Of a stretch of 64,000 nucleotides of DNA, positions 33,970 to 42,380 are shown one piece after another (positions within the stretch are counted from its first letter, which is position 1; each line of letters starts with the position of its first letter). The position numbers and the translations under genes are program-made. The notes beneath the pieces are model-generated. The model made no database searches, had not been told where the DNA came from, and saw nothing but the letters and a program-made list of their open reading frames with translations. The stretch lies in the NCBI GenBank assembly GCA_934700385.1, contig CAKUXO010000006.1, positions 1 to 64,000 of the forward strand, written 5' to 3'. Source of the DNA: an uncultured Candidatus Melainabacteria bacterium. GTDB lineage: Bacteria; Cyanobacteriota; Vampirovibrionia; Gastranaerophilales; Gastranaerophilaceae.

Positions 33970-34467
33970 ATGAATATGACACAAATTGTAATATTATACA
34001 TTTTAACTAAATATAATGCGACGATTTATCGCCTTAGAAAAATTTCTGAAGAATTCTTATTTGCTTATTTAAAAACAAGCACGGGGACTTTTGTTCCTGT
34101 TTTAAATAAACTTGAAAAAGATGGATTTGTTAAACATAATGAAAAAATGTCTGATGGCGGATTGTTATCTAAAATTTATGAAATAACTCCTGAGGGGAAA
34201 AAATATTTAGCAAAATTGCTTTTAGAATTTCAATCTTCAAACCCATATCATGTTTTAAACGAAGTGAAAATTGCTCTTTATTGCAGTGACATTTTAAGTT
34301 TAAGTGAGTTAATTCAATTTAAGGAAAACATTTTAAACGTTTTAGAACTTTATAAAGTTAAACTTGAAAAAGGGCTTGAAAACCAATATGTTGAATTGAA
34401 TGAACTTCAAAAAAATACTGTTAAGGTTACTCTTGAAGAAGTTGAAAACTTAAAAAAGTTGTTGTAG
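33970..34467 (+). CDS. PadR-family transcriptional regulator
   Basis: A 165-residue protein with a winged HTH in the first 85 residues (YILTKYNATIYRLRKISEEF..., SSGT-like TSTGTFVPVLNKLEKDGFV, YEITPEGKKYLAK) and a C-terminal helical dimerisation region (residues 100-165), the PadR layout. No ribosome site is seen; TGTGATAAT lies directly upstream, so the mRNA may be leaderless with the ATG at 33970 or 33976. A 25-bp palindrome lies 48 bases downstream, a candidate target. Confidence 0.8.
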   Translation: MNMTQIVILYILTKYNATIYRLRKISEEFLFAYLKTSTGTFVPVLNKLEKDGFVKHNEKMSDGGLLSKIYEITPEGKKYLAKLLLEFQSSNPYHVLNEVKIALYCSDILSLSELIQFKENILNVLELYKVKLEKGLENQYVELNELQKNTVKVTLEEVENLKKLL

Positions 34468-34514
34468 ATTTTGTAAATTTTTGTAAAAGATATTTAAGTT
34501 TTTGGAATTTTCTT

Positions 34515-34539
34515 ACGTATATATACTTTATATATACGT
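34515..34539 (+). promoter_or_regulatory. 25-bp palindrome (11-bp arms) between padR and a micro-ORF
   Basis: The arms ACGTATATATA (34515-34525) and TATATATACGT (34529-34539) are a perfect inverted repeat around CTT. The right arm belongs to a TTATATATACGTG 13-mer that recurs at 5498-5510. The TATATA core could be the -10 box of a promoter for 34568, with the palindrome as operator. PadR is the nearest candidate binder. Confidence 0.6.
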
Positions 34540-34567
34540 GAAACATATTCAATCAAGAGAGGTAATT

Positions 34568-34642
34568 ATGGCAGTATTTAGATTTATTTGTGAAGTTATT
34601 AACAAAGTCAATGAATATGACAGAAAATACAGAACTGTTTAA
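34568..34642 (+). CDS. Micro-ORF, 24 residues
   Basis: Begins ATG five bases after AGAGAGG, a good ribosome site, and encodes MAVFRFICEVINKVNEYDRK followed by four residues and TAA. The peptide could form an amphipathic helix. It is preceded by the 25-bp palindrome and followed by 58 AT-rich bases before the next gene. It may be a real small protein or a leader peptide. No homologue recalled. Confidence 0.5.
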   Translation: MAVFRFICEVINKVNEYDRKYRTV

Positions 34643-34700
34643 TCCTTAACAAAACTTAAAAAACTAACAATAATTATATGTTATATGTTTTTTAAATAAT

Positions 34701-36749
34701 ATGAACGATATTAACTTTAGCAATTTGAATATTAGCACAAAAAAAGTTCCTTTTAAGGGTACTTCCCAACAACAAGAAAGTTTTGGCGCTATCGATAAGG
34801 CGAAACTTAAAGAAGATACTATGGAGCTTAGTAACAAAGCTAAAGATAGAGTTGAAACCTCAACAAAACAAAATTGGTTTGTTAAAAAATTCAACTCTTT
34901 AGTTCAAGATGAAGATAAGAAAAAACGTCTTAAATCAATCGGTTTAGCTATTGCAACAACAATCGGGCTTGCATATTTAGGTAATAAATCGGTTGATTTT
35001 ATGGCAGATTTAGGTATAAAAGCTGAAAATTCTGCAAGTAAAAAGCTAAATAAAATTAAGCCTTATGTTAGCCTTAAAAATGGTGCAACAAAATTAAAAA
35101 ATAACTTAAAAAATACTCTAGAAACAAATAGATTTACAAAAAAATTCGTATCAGATATTAAAGATACTTTTAAAAATAGGCATGCTAAGCCAAGTTTACA
35201 AATTGCACGTGGTAGCGGGCAAGGTCCGCTTACTATTTTTTCAATCACTCCGATTGAAACATTTAAAAATGCTATTCCTGATGTCTTAGATAAAAATAAC
35301 AATTTTACCCAAGAAGCGATTGATAAATATGCAAAAATTTTAAAGGGTGATAAAACAAAAGCTGTTGAAATGATGGATTTACTTTACAATTCAGGTAAAG
35401 ATAATTCTGAAATTGTCCATGGCATGACAAAAATCATTAAAGAAGCCAATGGTTTAACAACAAAAGCAGAACTTAAAGATTTTCTTGTTGATTTAAAACA
35501 TGGAAAATATGGGGATGATTTCATTGATGTAACAATGAAAGATTCAGGCTTGATGGCTATTCAAAACTCTTGGTGGCCTGTTAATGTTATAAATAATATT
35601 AAAGAAAAAATTACCGGAAAACCTTGGAAGGGTGCAAAAGGTAATGGTGGCGACGCATTATTAAAATTTAATATGGTATCAGGTGATTTAGCTGATACTA
35701 AATTTGGTTCATTAATTCAAAAATCAGTTGTTGTTCCAACTGAATGTATTTCAAACTTTGTTAATGATAAATCGGGTTTAGGCGCAATTCTTTGTTTAAC
35801 TCAACTTCCGTCTTCTTTTGATAGAATTCAAAATGCGCCAAAAGAAAAGAAGGGAAGTACAATTGCTGATGAATTTTTAAGTCAAACGCTTCATTGGTCA
35901 ATTGTTACACCTCTTGCTTTTAAAACTACTTATGGGCTTGCTACTTTAGGTAATTTAAAAGGTGACGGTATTTTATCAAAAGCCGCAAGGTTAATCGGAA
36001 AACCATTTAACATTGGTTTAAATAAAACTCCTGTAACAAAAACAGGCTTAGGTGGTTCTGTTCAAAAATTAAGTAATTCCTTAAAAGGTACAGCAGGCGG
36101 TGTTTTAAGGTTTGCATTAGTTTTAATGGTATTTTCAAGCATATTTTCTAAACCTATAGATAAAATTACTCATAAGATTTTTGGAAAACCTTATGACGCT
36201 AATGAAGAAGAAAAAAATGCTCAAATCGCCGAAGCTAAAAAACAAATTATTCCTGAATTAGGTATTTCTCAAGCTGAATTAGAAGAAAAAATCAACAATA
36301 ATCCAAAAGCAGTTGAAGAAATTCAAAAAAATCCACAGTTAGTTCAAGAAATTCAACAAAATCCTAAAAAACTTCTTGAAATTTTAGAACCAAATAAAGC
36401 TACTGTTCAAACTGCTAATAATGTTAAAAGTCCATTTTTAAGCCAAGCAAGCAAAGATTTAATTCAAAAAAGACAACAAAATACTTCTCAAATGGGTCAA
36501 GTTAATCAACCTAAGCCAAATTTAGGTACAATGAATGAAAATAACTTAGCTCAACTAAAAACTTCAACAAAACAACCGCAAGAAGTGAATAATAAAATGG
36601 ATGCTGCTTCATTAGACACTGCAACATATATTCCATCAAGCGAAAATAATGCGCCTGAAGCTACAATTAGCGATTCTCAAGCGCAAGAGTTAGAAGAAAT
36701 TTTAGCAAAATCAGATAAAGTTATAAAGAAAGCCGAAGGCTATATTTAG
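34701..36749 (+). CDS. Large protein with N-terminal VPFKG motif, unknown function
   Basis: A 682-residue protein with no recognised domain. The N-terminus has INFSNLNISTKKVPFKG, similar in shape to LNINQLKLN...QVGFTG in the 5'-nucleotidase-like protein at 42381. Hydrophobic segments lie at about 78-95 (KSIGLAIATTIGLAYLG) and about 465-490 (GGVLRFALVLMVFSSIF). The C-terminal 170 residues are Q/N/K-rich and polar. No cleavable signal peptide. No ribosome site is evident. The end overlaps the outer-membrane channel gene by four bases. Possibly exported or membrane-associated. Confidence 0.7.
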   Translation: MNDINFSNLNISTKKVPFKGTSQQQESFGAIDKAKLKEDTMELSNKAKDRVETSTKQNWFVKKFNSLVQDEDKKKRLKSIGLAIATTIGLAYLGNKSVDFMADLGIKAENSASKKLNKIKPYVSLKNGATKLKNNLKNTLETNRFTKKFVSDIKDTFKNRHAKPSLQIARGSGQGPLTIFSITPIETFKNAIPDVLDKNNNFTQEAIDKYAKILKGDKTKAVEMMDLLYNSGKDNSEIVHGMTKIIKEANGLTTKAELKDFLVDLKHGKYGDDFIDVTMKDSGLMAIQNSWWPVNVINNIKEKITGKPWKGAKGNGGDALLKFNMVSGDLADTKFGSLIQKSVVVPTECISNFVNDKSGLGAILCLTQLPSSFDRIQNAPKEKKGSTIADEFLSQTLHWSIVTPLAFKTTYGLATLGNLKGDGILSKAARLIGKPFNIGLNKTPVTKTGLGGSVQKLSNSLKGTAGGVLRFALVLMVFSSIFSKPIDKITHKIFGKPYDANEEEKNAQIAEAKKQIIPELGISQAELEEKINNNPKAVEEIQKNPQLVQEIQQNPKKLLEILEPNKATVQTANNVKSPFLSQASKDLIQKRQQNTSQMGQVNQPKPNLGTMNENNLAQLKTSTKQPQEVNNKMDAASLDTATYIPSSENNAPEATISDSQAQELEEILAKSDKVIKKAEGYI

Positions 36750-38095
36750 ATTTTAGCGCCGGTTGCTTTATATAAACTTATTCTATCGATGTAACAATTC
36801 ATTTTAGAACTAGCTACATTTTGTTCCATATATAAAAGAGCTTCTTTTTGTTGTAATAAATCTAATTTTGAAATTACGCCGGTTTTAAATTTTGATTGGC
36901 TCATTTTATAGTCTTTATTTTGAATATCATAGGCTTTTATGTTGTTAACAAGTTTTTCATTGTCTGATTTCAAATTATAAAGTGAATCGTTAATTTCTTG
37001 AATTGAAGTTAAATTAGTTTTTTGATATTGATTTAAAAGTTGTTCATATTTATTTTTATTAATTTTTAAATTAGCAAGTCTTTGAAAACCTGTGAAAATA
37101 GGTAAATCTGCACTTGCACCTAAAATTGAAAATGCGTTTTTCCAATCCATTGAACCAAGTGAAGAAGTTGCTAGAAAAGTTAAAACACCAAGAATGTTAA
37201 TTGTAGGCAAGAATTCTTTTTTTGCTACTCTTATATCAATTCCTGCTGCTTCAAGTTGTTTTTCTAAAGATTTATAATCGGGGCGGTTTACAACAACTTC
37301 TGATGAAATTGAAGATGGCACTTCGATTTTACTTTTTAATTCATTATAAGAAATTCTTTCATATTCATTAATGTTTTCTGGGCTATCGCCAATTAAAACC
37401 GCCATAGCGTTTAAAACATTAATTCTGTTTTTTTGAAGTTCGATTAAGTCATTTTGCGCTAAAACATAAGATTTTTCAGCTAAAATTAAATCTGAAGTAG
37501 AGCTAATTCCCTCGTTGTTTGAAATTTTCATTAAGTTGTAAATTTCTTTTCTGTCTTTTGTCATTTTTTCTTGAACTTCAATTAATTTATCAAGTTTAAC
37601 AATGTTATAATATGTTGCTGCAACATTTGAAATTATTGAAATATCAGCAGCTTGTGCTTGATAAATTGCACCTTGTAAAAGTTTTTTAGAGGCTTTTGTT
37701 TTATCGTAGTTTTTTCCAAATAAATCTAGTTCATATTGTGCTACAATTGGGAGTGCAATTGAACCATCTGATTTTGTTTGCCCTGGGATTTTTGTTAAAA
37801 ATGGTGCAGCACCAAAAGAAACAACTGGAAGTTGACCAACCCTTGTTGCCATAACGTTGATGTTCGCTTGTTCAATTTTTAGGGCTGTTGTTTTAATATC
37901 ATAGTTATTATTAATGGCACTTGCTATATATTTTTCAAGGTAGGGGTCATTTTGTTTTTTCCATAAATCAAAATTAATATAATCTAAAATAGATTGCTCG
38001 TTTTGAGTCTTTTTTTCTAAAATTGCGCATGCCGGATTTACCACAAAACTCAACGAGAAAAATGATAATATTGTAAGTGCTATAAGTTTTTTCAT
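36746..38095 (-). CDS. Outer-membrane efflux channel (TolC/NodT-like)
   Basis: Trimeric channel that carries substrates across the outer membrane together with a membrane-fusion protein and pump. The 449 residues begin with a signal peptide (MKKLIALTILSFFSLSFVVN, cut near PACA). Two OEP repeats follow, with long helical regions (LEKQLEAAGIDIRVAKKEFLPTINIL; FTGFQRLANLKINKNKYEQL). The gene diverges from marR-emrA-emrB across a shared control region with a perfect palindrome, so it very likely completes that tripartite pump. Confidence 0.9.
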   Translation of the reverse strand: MKKLIALTILSFFSLSFVVNPACAILEKKTQNEQSILDYINFDLWKKQNDPYLEKYIASAINNNYDIKTTALKIEQANINVMATRVGQLPVVSFGAAPFLTKIPGQTKSDGSIALPIVAQYELDLFGKNYDKTKASKKLLQGAIYQAQAADISIISNVAATYYNIVKLDKLIEVQEKMTKDRKEIYNLMKISNNEGISSTSDLILAEKSYVLAQNDLIELQKNRINVLNAMAVLIGDSPENINEYERISYNELKSKIEVPSSISSEVVVNRPDYKSLEKQLEAAGIDIRVAKKEFLPTINILGVLTFLATSSLGSMDWKNAFSILGASADLPIFTGFQRLANLKINKNKYEQLLNQYQKTNLTSIQEINDSLYNLKSDNEKLVNNIKAYDIQNKDYKMSQSKFKTGVISKLDLLQQKEALLYMEQNVASSKMNCYIDRISLYKATGAKI

Positions 38096-38157
38096 ACTTT
38101 TAATTATGTCCTTTAATTTAAGTGTTGCATTTTTATGATTAAAATGTTAGCATATTA

Positions 38158-38175
38158 ATGTTGCAAATGCAACAT
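38158..38175. promoter_or_regulatory. MarR-type operator palindrome
   Basis: ATGTTGCA-AA-TGCAACAT is a perfect inverted repeat in the divergent region between the OMF gene and marR. A half site, GTGTTGCAT, lies at 38122-38130. The neighbouring MarR protein is the obvious binder. Confidence 0.75.
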
Positions 38176-38199
38176 GTAGTTAATACAACAAATTATGTA

Positions 38200-38228
38200 T
38201 TTACATCGAAAGTAAAATAATCTATATC
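38200..38228 (+). promoter_or_regulatory. marR promoter, leaderless type
   Basis: TTTACA (38200-38205), 17-base spacer, TATATC (38223-38228), then six bases to the ATG. No Shine-Dalgarno. The promoter lies just downstream of the palindrome at 38158-38175. Confidence 0.6.
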
Positions 38229-38234
38229 AATATT

Positions 38235-38690
38235 ATGAAATCAAATTACGAAAATTCATTATTTTATCAAATTCATTTAACGGCAAAGTTTTTTGATAAG
38301 TTATTTGAACAATATTTTAAAGAAATCAATTTGGGAGTAACTTCAGTTGAACATCTTGCGCTTACAATAATTGCCGAAAGACAAAATTGTTGCCAAAGAG
38401 ATTTAGCAAGAATTATTTTAAAAGATAGGGCAAACACTGGTAAATTAGCTAATTCTTTAGAATCAAGGGGATTGATTGAAATTGTGCTTTCGCAAAAAAA
38501 TAATCGTCCTGTAAAAATTTTAAAAATAACTGATAAAGGTAGAGAACTTCTAGAAAGTGCTTATAAAAAAGTTATTCCTGTTGTTAATCATATCTATTCA
38601 AAATTCCAAGAATCGGAATTAGAAGAAGTGAAAGCAACGCTACATAACTTTAGAAAAACTGTTCAAGAAGGCTTAAAAACAAATATATAG
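38235..38690 (+). CDS. MarR-family transcriptional regulator
   Basis: A 151-residue winged-HTH repressor. Helices are followed by LALTIIAERQNCCQRDLARIILKDRANTGKLANSLESRGLIE and the wing VLSQKNNRPVKILKITDKG, as in MarR. It begins the marR-emrA-emrB operon, nine bases before emrA, and probably represses both this operon and the divergent channel gene until a toxic ligand binds. Confidence 0.92.
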   Translation: MKSNYENSLFYQIHLTAKFFDKLFEQYFKEINLGVTSVEHLALTIIAERQNCCQRDLARIILKDRANTGKLANSLESRGLIEIVLSQKNNRPVKILKITDKGRELLESAYKKVIPVVNHIYSKFQESELEEVKATLHNFRKTVQEGLKTNI

Positions 38691-38699
38691 GAGATAAAA

Positions 38700-39698
38700 A
38701 TGTCACAAGAAAATAATACAACTGAACAAAAAGAAGAACAAAAAGAAATAAAACGACCAAAAAAAAGAAAAATTTTCATTCCTTTAGCTATTGTTGTTTT
38801 AATTTTAGCTGGCGGATATTTTTTCCATGAAAGTCATTTTGAATCAACTGATGACGCTTATGTTGAAGCAGATATAATTCAAGTAACACCAAAAGTTTCT
38901 GGTCATATTGTTGAAAGTTATGTTCAAGATAATATGGAAGTTAAAAAAGGTGACCTTGTAGCAAAAATTGATGATGAAATTTATATTGAAAAATATAATC
39001 AAGCAAAAGCGAATTATCAAAAAGCGCTTTTAAATCAAAAAAATGCAAAAGCAACCCTAAAAGCGGTTGATTCAGAAATTAATCTAGCTAAAATTGACCT
39101 TGAAAGATATAAAACATTATATCAACAAGGTGCTGTTTCAAAACAAGTTTTAGACAAAGCTCAAACAAATTATGATTCTGTTTCTGCTCGTCAAACAAAA
39201 GCAAAAGAAGATATTTTTTCAAATGGGCAAAATGTTGCAGACGCTGATTTAAAATCTTTAGAAGCAACTATGAAACAAGCAAAATTAAACCTTGAATATA
39301 CAAATGTAATCGCACCTAATACAGGTGTTGTTACAAACAGAAGAATTGAAAAAGGTTCTTATGTTTCTCAAGGTGGGCCATTGTTTGCAATTGTGCCAGA
39401 TAAAGTTTGGATTGTTGCGAATTTTAAAGAAAATCAAGTTGGTTTAATGCGCCCGGGGCAAGAAGTTACAATTAAGGTTGACGCTTATAAAAACAAGAAA
39501 TTTAAAGGTCATATAGATTCAATTCAAAGAGCTTCAGGTGCTAAATCTAGCTTATTTCCACCGGAAAACGCTGTTGGTTCTTTTGTAAAAATCGTTCAAA
39601 GAATACCTGTTAAAATTGTTTTCGATGAACCTATTGACAAAAATCAATATAACATTGTTTCTGGTATGAGCGTGGTACCTAAAGTAAGGGTTAAATAG
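38700..39698 (+). CDS. emrA: EmrA-like membrane-fusion protein
   Basis: Periplasmic adaptor of an MFS tripartite multidrug pump. The 332 residues have an N-terminal anchor (about 25-42), then STDDAYVEADIIQVTPKVSGHI (biotinyl-lipoyl half), a coiled-coil hairpin (about 95-200) and the second lipoyl half with VIAPNTGVVTNRRIEKGSYVSQG. The family's DDAYV motif is intact. AGGAGATAAAA before the ATG; emrB follows 12 bases on. Confidence 0.94.
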   Translation: MSQENNTTEQKEEQKEIKRPKKRKIFIPLAIVVLILAGGYFFHESHFESTDDAYVEADIIQVTPKVSGHIVESYVQDNMEVKKGDLVAKIDDEIYIEKYNQAKANYQKALLNQKNAKATLKAVDSEINLAKIDLERYKTLYQQGAVSKQVLDKAQTNYDSVSARQTKAKEDIFSNGQNVADADLKSLEATMKQAKLNLEYTNVIAPNTGVVTNRRIEKGSYVSQGGPLFAIVPDKVWIVANFKENQVGLMRPGQEVTIKVDAYKNKKFKGHIDSIQRASGAKSSLFPPENAVGSFVKIVQRIPVKIVFDEPIDKNQYNIVSGMSVVPKVRVK

Positions 39699-39710
39699 GG
39701 GTTTAAAAAA

Positions 39711-41264
39711 GTGGCAAATGAACAAGTGGCATGGGTGCCAAAGTATAACCCTTGGGTAATTTGTGTTCCATTGATGGTTGCGGCATTTATGTTTGTACTA
39801 GATGAAACTATTGCAAACGTTGCCCTACCTTATATGGCTGGTAGCTTTTCTGTTTCTAGGCAAGAAAGTACTTGGGTTTTAACAAGTTATTTAATTGCCT
39901 CGGGGATTGCAATTCCATCTGTTGATTTCTTTTGTAAATTAATGGGTAGAAAAAATTTCTTTATTTTAAGCATAGTTCTTTTTACAGTTGCTTCATTTCT
40001 TTGTGGAACATCTCGTTCTTTACCTGAAATGGTTATAATGCGTGTATTACAAGGTTTTGGGGGTGGTGGCTTATTGCCATTATCTCAAGCAATTATGCTT
40101 GAACTTTTCCCTGTTGAAAAAAGAGCACAATCAATGGCTTTATTTGGCTTAGTTGTAGTAATAGCGCCAATTATCGGACCTGTTTTAGGGGGCTGGATTA
40201 CAACAAATTGGTCTTGGCCTTTTATTTATTTTATCAACATTCCTGTTGGTATTTTAGCTGTTGGTTTATCTAAAAAATATATCGAAGATCCGCCTTACGC
40301 TAGAAAACAAGAGAATGTTAAAATTGATAGATTAGGCTTCTTTATGTTAATCGGTTGGTTAACTTGTATGCAAGTTGTTCTTGATAAAGGTAACGACGCC
40401 GATTGGTTTGGTAGTACTTGGGTTTGTTGGATGACATTTTTTGCAGTATTGTTTGCCGTGTTATTCTTCTATGTTCAATCAACAAGAAAAGATTCTTTAA
40501 TTGACTTAAAAGTATTTAAAGACGCCAATTTTTCATTGGGTACATTTGTTCAAATTGTAATGCAAGGGGTGTTATTAGCTTCATTAGCAATTTTGCCGCA
40601 ATTTTTACAAGGTTTAATGGGTTATGACGCTTATTTATCAGGACTTGCTATGATGCCAAGGGGGATTGGTGCTCTTACAACCGTTATATTTATAGGTACA
40701 ATTGGAAGTAAAATAAATGCAAAACTTCTTGTTATGATTGGCTTAGGGCTTTTAGGTTTATCTAGTTTTGCACTTTGCGAATTAAATCTTCAAATTGCAA
40801 CAATTAATATTGCAATCCCTAACTTTGTTATGGGGGTTGGTATGGTAATGAGTATGATTCCTATTATTACATTATCAACCATGACATTATCTAACACGCA
40901 AATGACTAATGCCAGCGGGGTTCAAAATCTTTTAAAAAACCTTGGGGGTGCAATTGGTACTTCAATAGTTACAACTTTATTATCTAGAAAAGCGCAAGCA
41001 CATCAAAGTTTTCTGGTTGATAATTTAACAATGCTAAATGATAATTTCTTAGAAAGAGTGCAATATTATCAAGGGGCGTTTTCATCTATGACAGATTCAA
41101 TTTCGGCTAATTATATGGCGCAAACGATGATGTATAAGCAAATGTTGCAACAAGCAAATATGGGCGCTTTTAGAGATACTTTTGAAATTTGTGCAATTGC
41201 TTGTATAGTAATAATTCCTTTGGTTTTATTTGTAAAAGGAATTAAAAAAGCCCCTAAAAATTAA
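39711..41264 (+). CDS. emrB: EmrB-like DHA2 multidrug transporter
   Basis: Fourteen-span MFS drug/proton antiporter of the inner membrane. The 517 residues show motif D1 (LDETIANVALPYMAGSF), STWVLTSYLIASGIAIP, motif C (IAPIIGPVLGGWI) and NASGVQNLLKNLGGAIGTS, the EmrB signature. The start is GTG after AGGGG. It completes the pump with emrA and the divergent channel gene. A hairpin follows at 41305. Confidence 0.95.
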   Translation: MANEQVAWVPKYNPWVICVPLMVAAFMFVLDETIANVALPYMAGSFSVSRQESTWVLTSYLIASGIAIPSVDFFCKLMGRKNFFILSIVLFTVASFLCGTSRSLPEMVIMRVLQGFGGGGLLPLSQAIMLELFPVEKRAQSMALFGLVVVIAPIIGPVLGGWITTNWSWPFIYFINIPVGILAVGLSKKYIEDPPYARKQENVKIDRLGFFMLIGWLTCMQVVLDKGNDADWFGSTWVCWMTFFAVLFAVLFFYVQSTRKDSLIDLKVFKDANFSLGTFVQIVMQGVLLASLAILPQFLQGLMGYDAYLSGLAMMPRGIGALTTVIFIGTIGSKINAKLLVMIGLGLLGLSSFALCELNLQIATINIAIPNFVMGVGMVMSMIPIITLSTMTLSNTQMTNASGVQNLLKNLGGAIGTSIVTTLLSRKAQAHQSFLVDNLTMLNDNFLERVQYYQGAFSSMTDSISANYMAQTMMYKQMLQQANMGAFRDTFEICAIACIVIIPLVLFVKGIKKAPKN

Positions 41265-41304
41265 ATTAAATTTAAAATCTCTATAATTCTCTAATCTAAA
41301 AAGA

Positions 41305-41328
41305 GGCTATACAATTAGTTGTATAGCC
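41305..41328 (+). terminator. Hairpin between emrB and the methylase
   Basis: Perfect 10-bp stem GGCTATACAA/TTGTATAGCC with loop TTAG. The following T content is poor on both strands, so termination may be weak. Confidence 0.6.
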
Positions 41329-41356
41329 ATATTATTCTCTTATATTGTCTTTAATT

Positions 41357-42259
41357 TTAGTCTTTTGGTTTTGTTTTTATTTTCTTTAATTTTGTTTTTT
41401 GAAAAATCATAATATATTCATGTTCAAAAATATTAAAACCACCAGAAAGTGCTCTATATCTCCAAAGGTTTGCAGTTCTGCCTTTTGCTTTTTCGTTTCC
41501 TGTGATATTTTTAACAATTACTGCTTTTGTTACAAAGCCAAGTTCTTCCATTCTTCTTTGACATTCAAACCCAAGGCTGATATATCTGCTATTAGCATAT
41601 TTGTCACCAATAATTAAAGCTGCAAAGCGATTTTGTTCAAGCATATCATAACCATTTTTTGCAACTTGTTTAAAAAGTTCATAAAATTCTTCTGTTGTAG
41701 CACAGTTAGATAAATCTTCTTTTTTATCTGAAAATTTAATAATATCGTCATAAGGTGGATGTAAAACAAGGAACTGTGCATTTTTTCTGCCCATAATTTC
41801 AAGTCTGTCTTGAACTTTAAGCATTGTTTTTTTATTGGTGCTGTCGCCTTGAATTATATTGACATCAACAACAAGCTCTTTTGGGCTGAATTTAGATGAA
41901 ACATAATCCACCATTTCTTGTTTTAATTCAACCCCGATACATCTTCTATTCATATTTTTAGCTTCAATACCTGATGTACCTGAACCAAAAAATAAATCTA
42001 AAATAATATCATCTTTTTTTGTATATCTTTCAAAAAGTTGTGTTGCGATTTGTGGAATATAATTTCCATGGTAATCGTAAGAATGTCCTCTTGATTTATC
42101 TCTTGAAGAAAATTCCCACCAAGTTCCTGTTTTAATATTTTCATATAATTTCCAATTGTTTAAGTCAATGTCATTATATGGTTTTGTTTTAACTGGTTTT
42201 ACAACCTCTAGGGCTGCATTTGATTTTTGTTTTGATATTTTTTTTGAATTAACAGACAT
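41357..42259 (-). CDS. DNA methyltransferase-like protein (orphan)
   Basis: A 300-residue SAM-dependent methylase. Motif X-like region YHGNYIPQIATQLFERY (63-79) is followed by motif I DLFFGSGTSGIEA (88-100), CIGVEL, and motif IV as HPPYDD (167-172), where DPPY or SPPY is usual. This order fits amino-methyltransferases of the COG0863 type. No restriction enzyme gene lies beside it. N-terminal 30 residues are lysine-rich. It may modify DNA or another nucleic acid; the unusual motif IV leaves the target base open. Confidence 0.75.
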   Translation of the reverse strand: MSVNSKKISKQKSNAALEVVKPVKTKPYNDIDLNNWKLYENIKTGTWWEFSSRDKSRGHSYDYHGNYIPQIATQLFERYTKKDDIILDLFFGSGTSGIEAKNMNRRCIGVELKQEMVDYVSSKFSPKELVVDVNIIQGDSTNKKTMLKVQDRLEIMGRKNAQFLVLHPPYDDIIKFSDKKEDLSNCATTEEFYELFKQVAKNGYDMLEQNRFAALIIGDKYANSRYISLGFECQRRMEELGFVTKAVIVKNITGNEKAKGRTANLWRYRALSGGFNIFEHEYIMIFQKTKLKKIKTKPKD

Positions 42260-42380
42260 TTATCTTCCCCAATTCTAATGTATAAAGTATAATTAAATTG
42301 AGAGAAAATTAAATCAACTTATTATATTAAATATCTTAACAATTATGGCAATTTTTTTTATTCAGAGGTTTTATAGCGGT

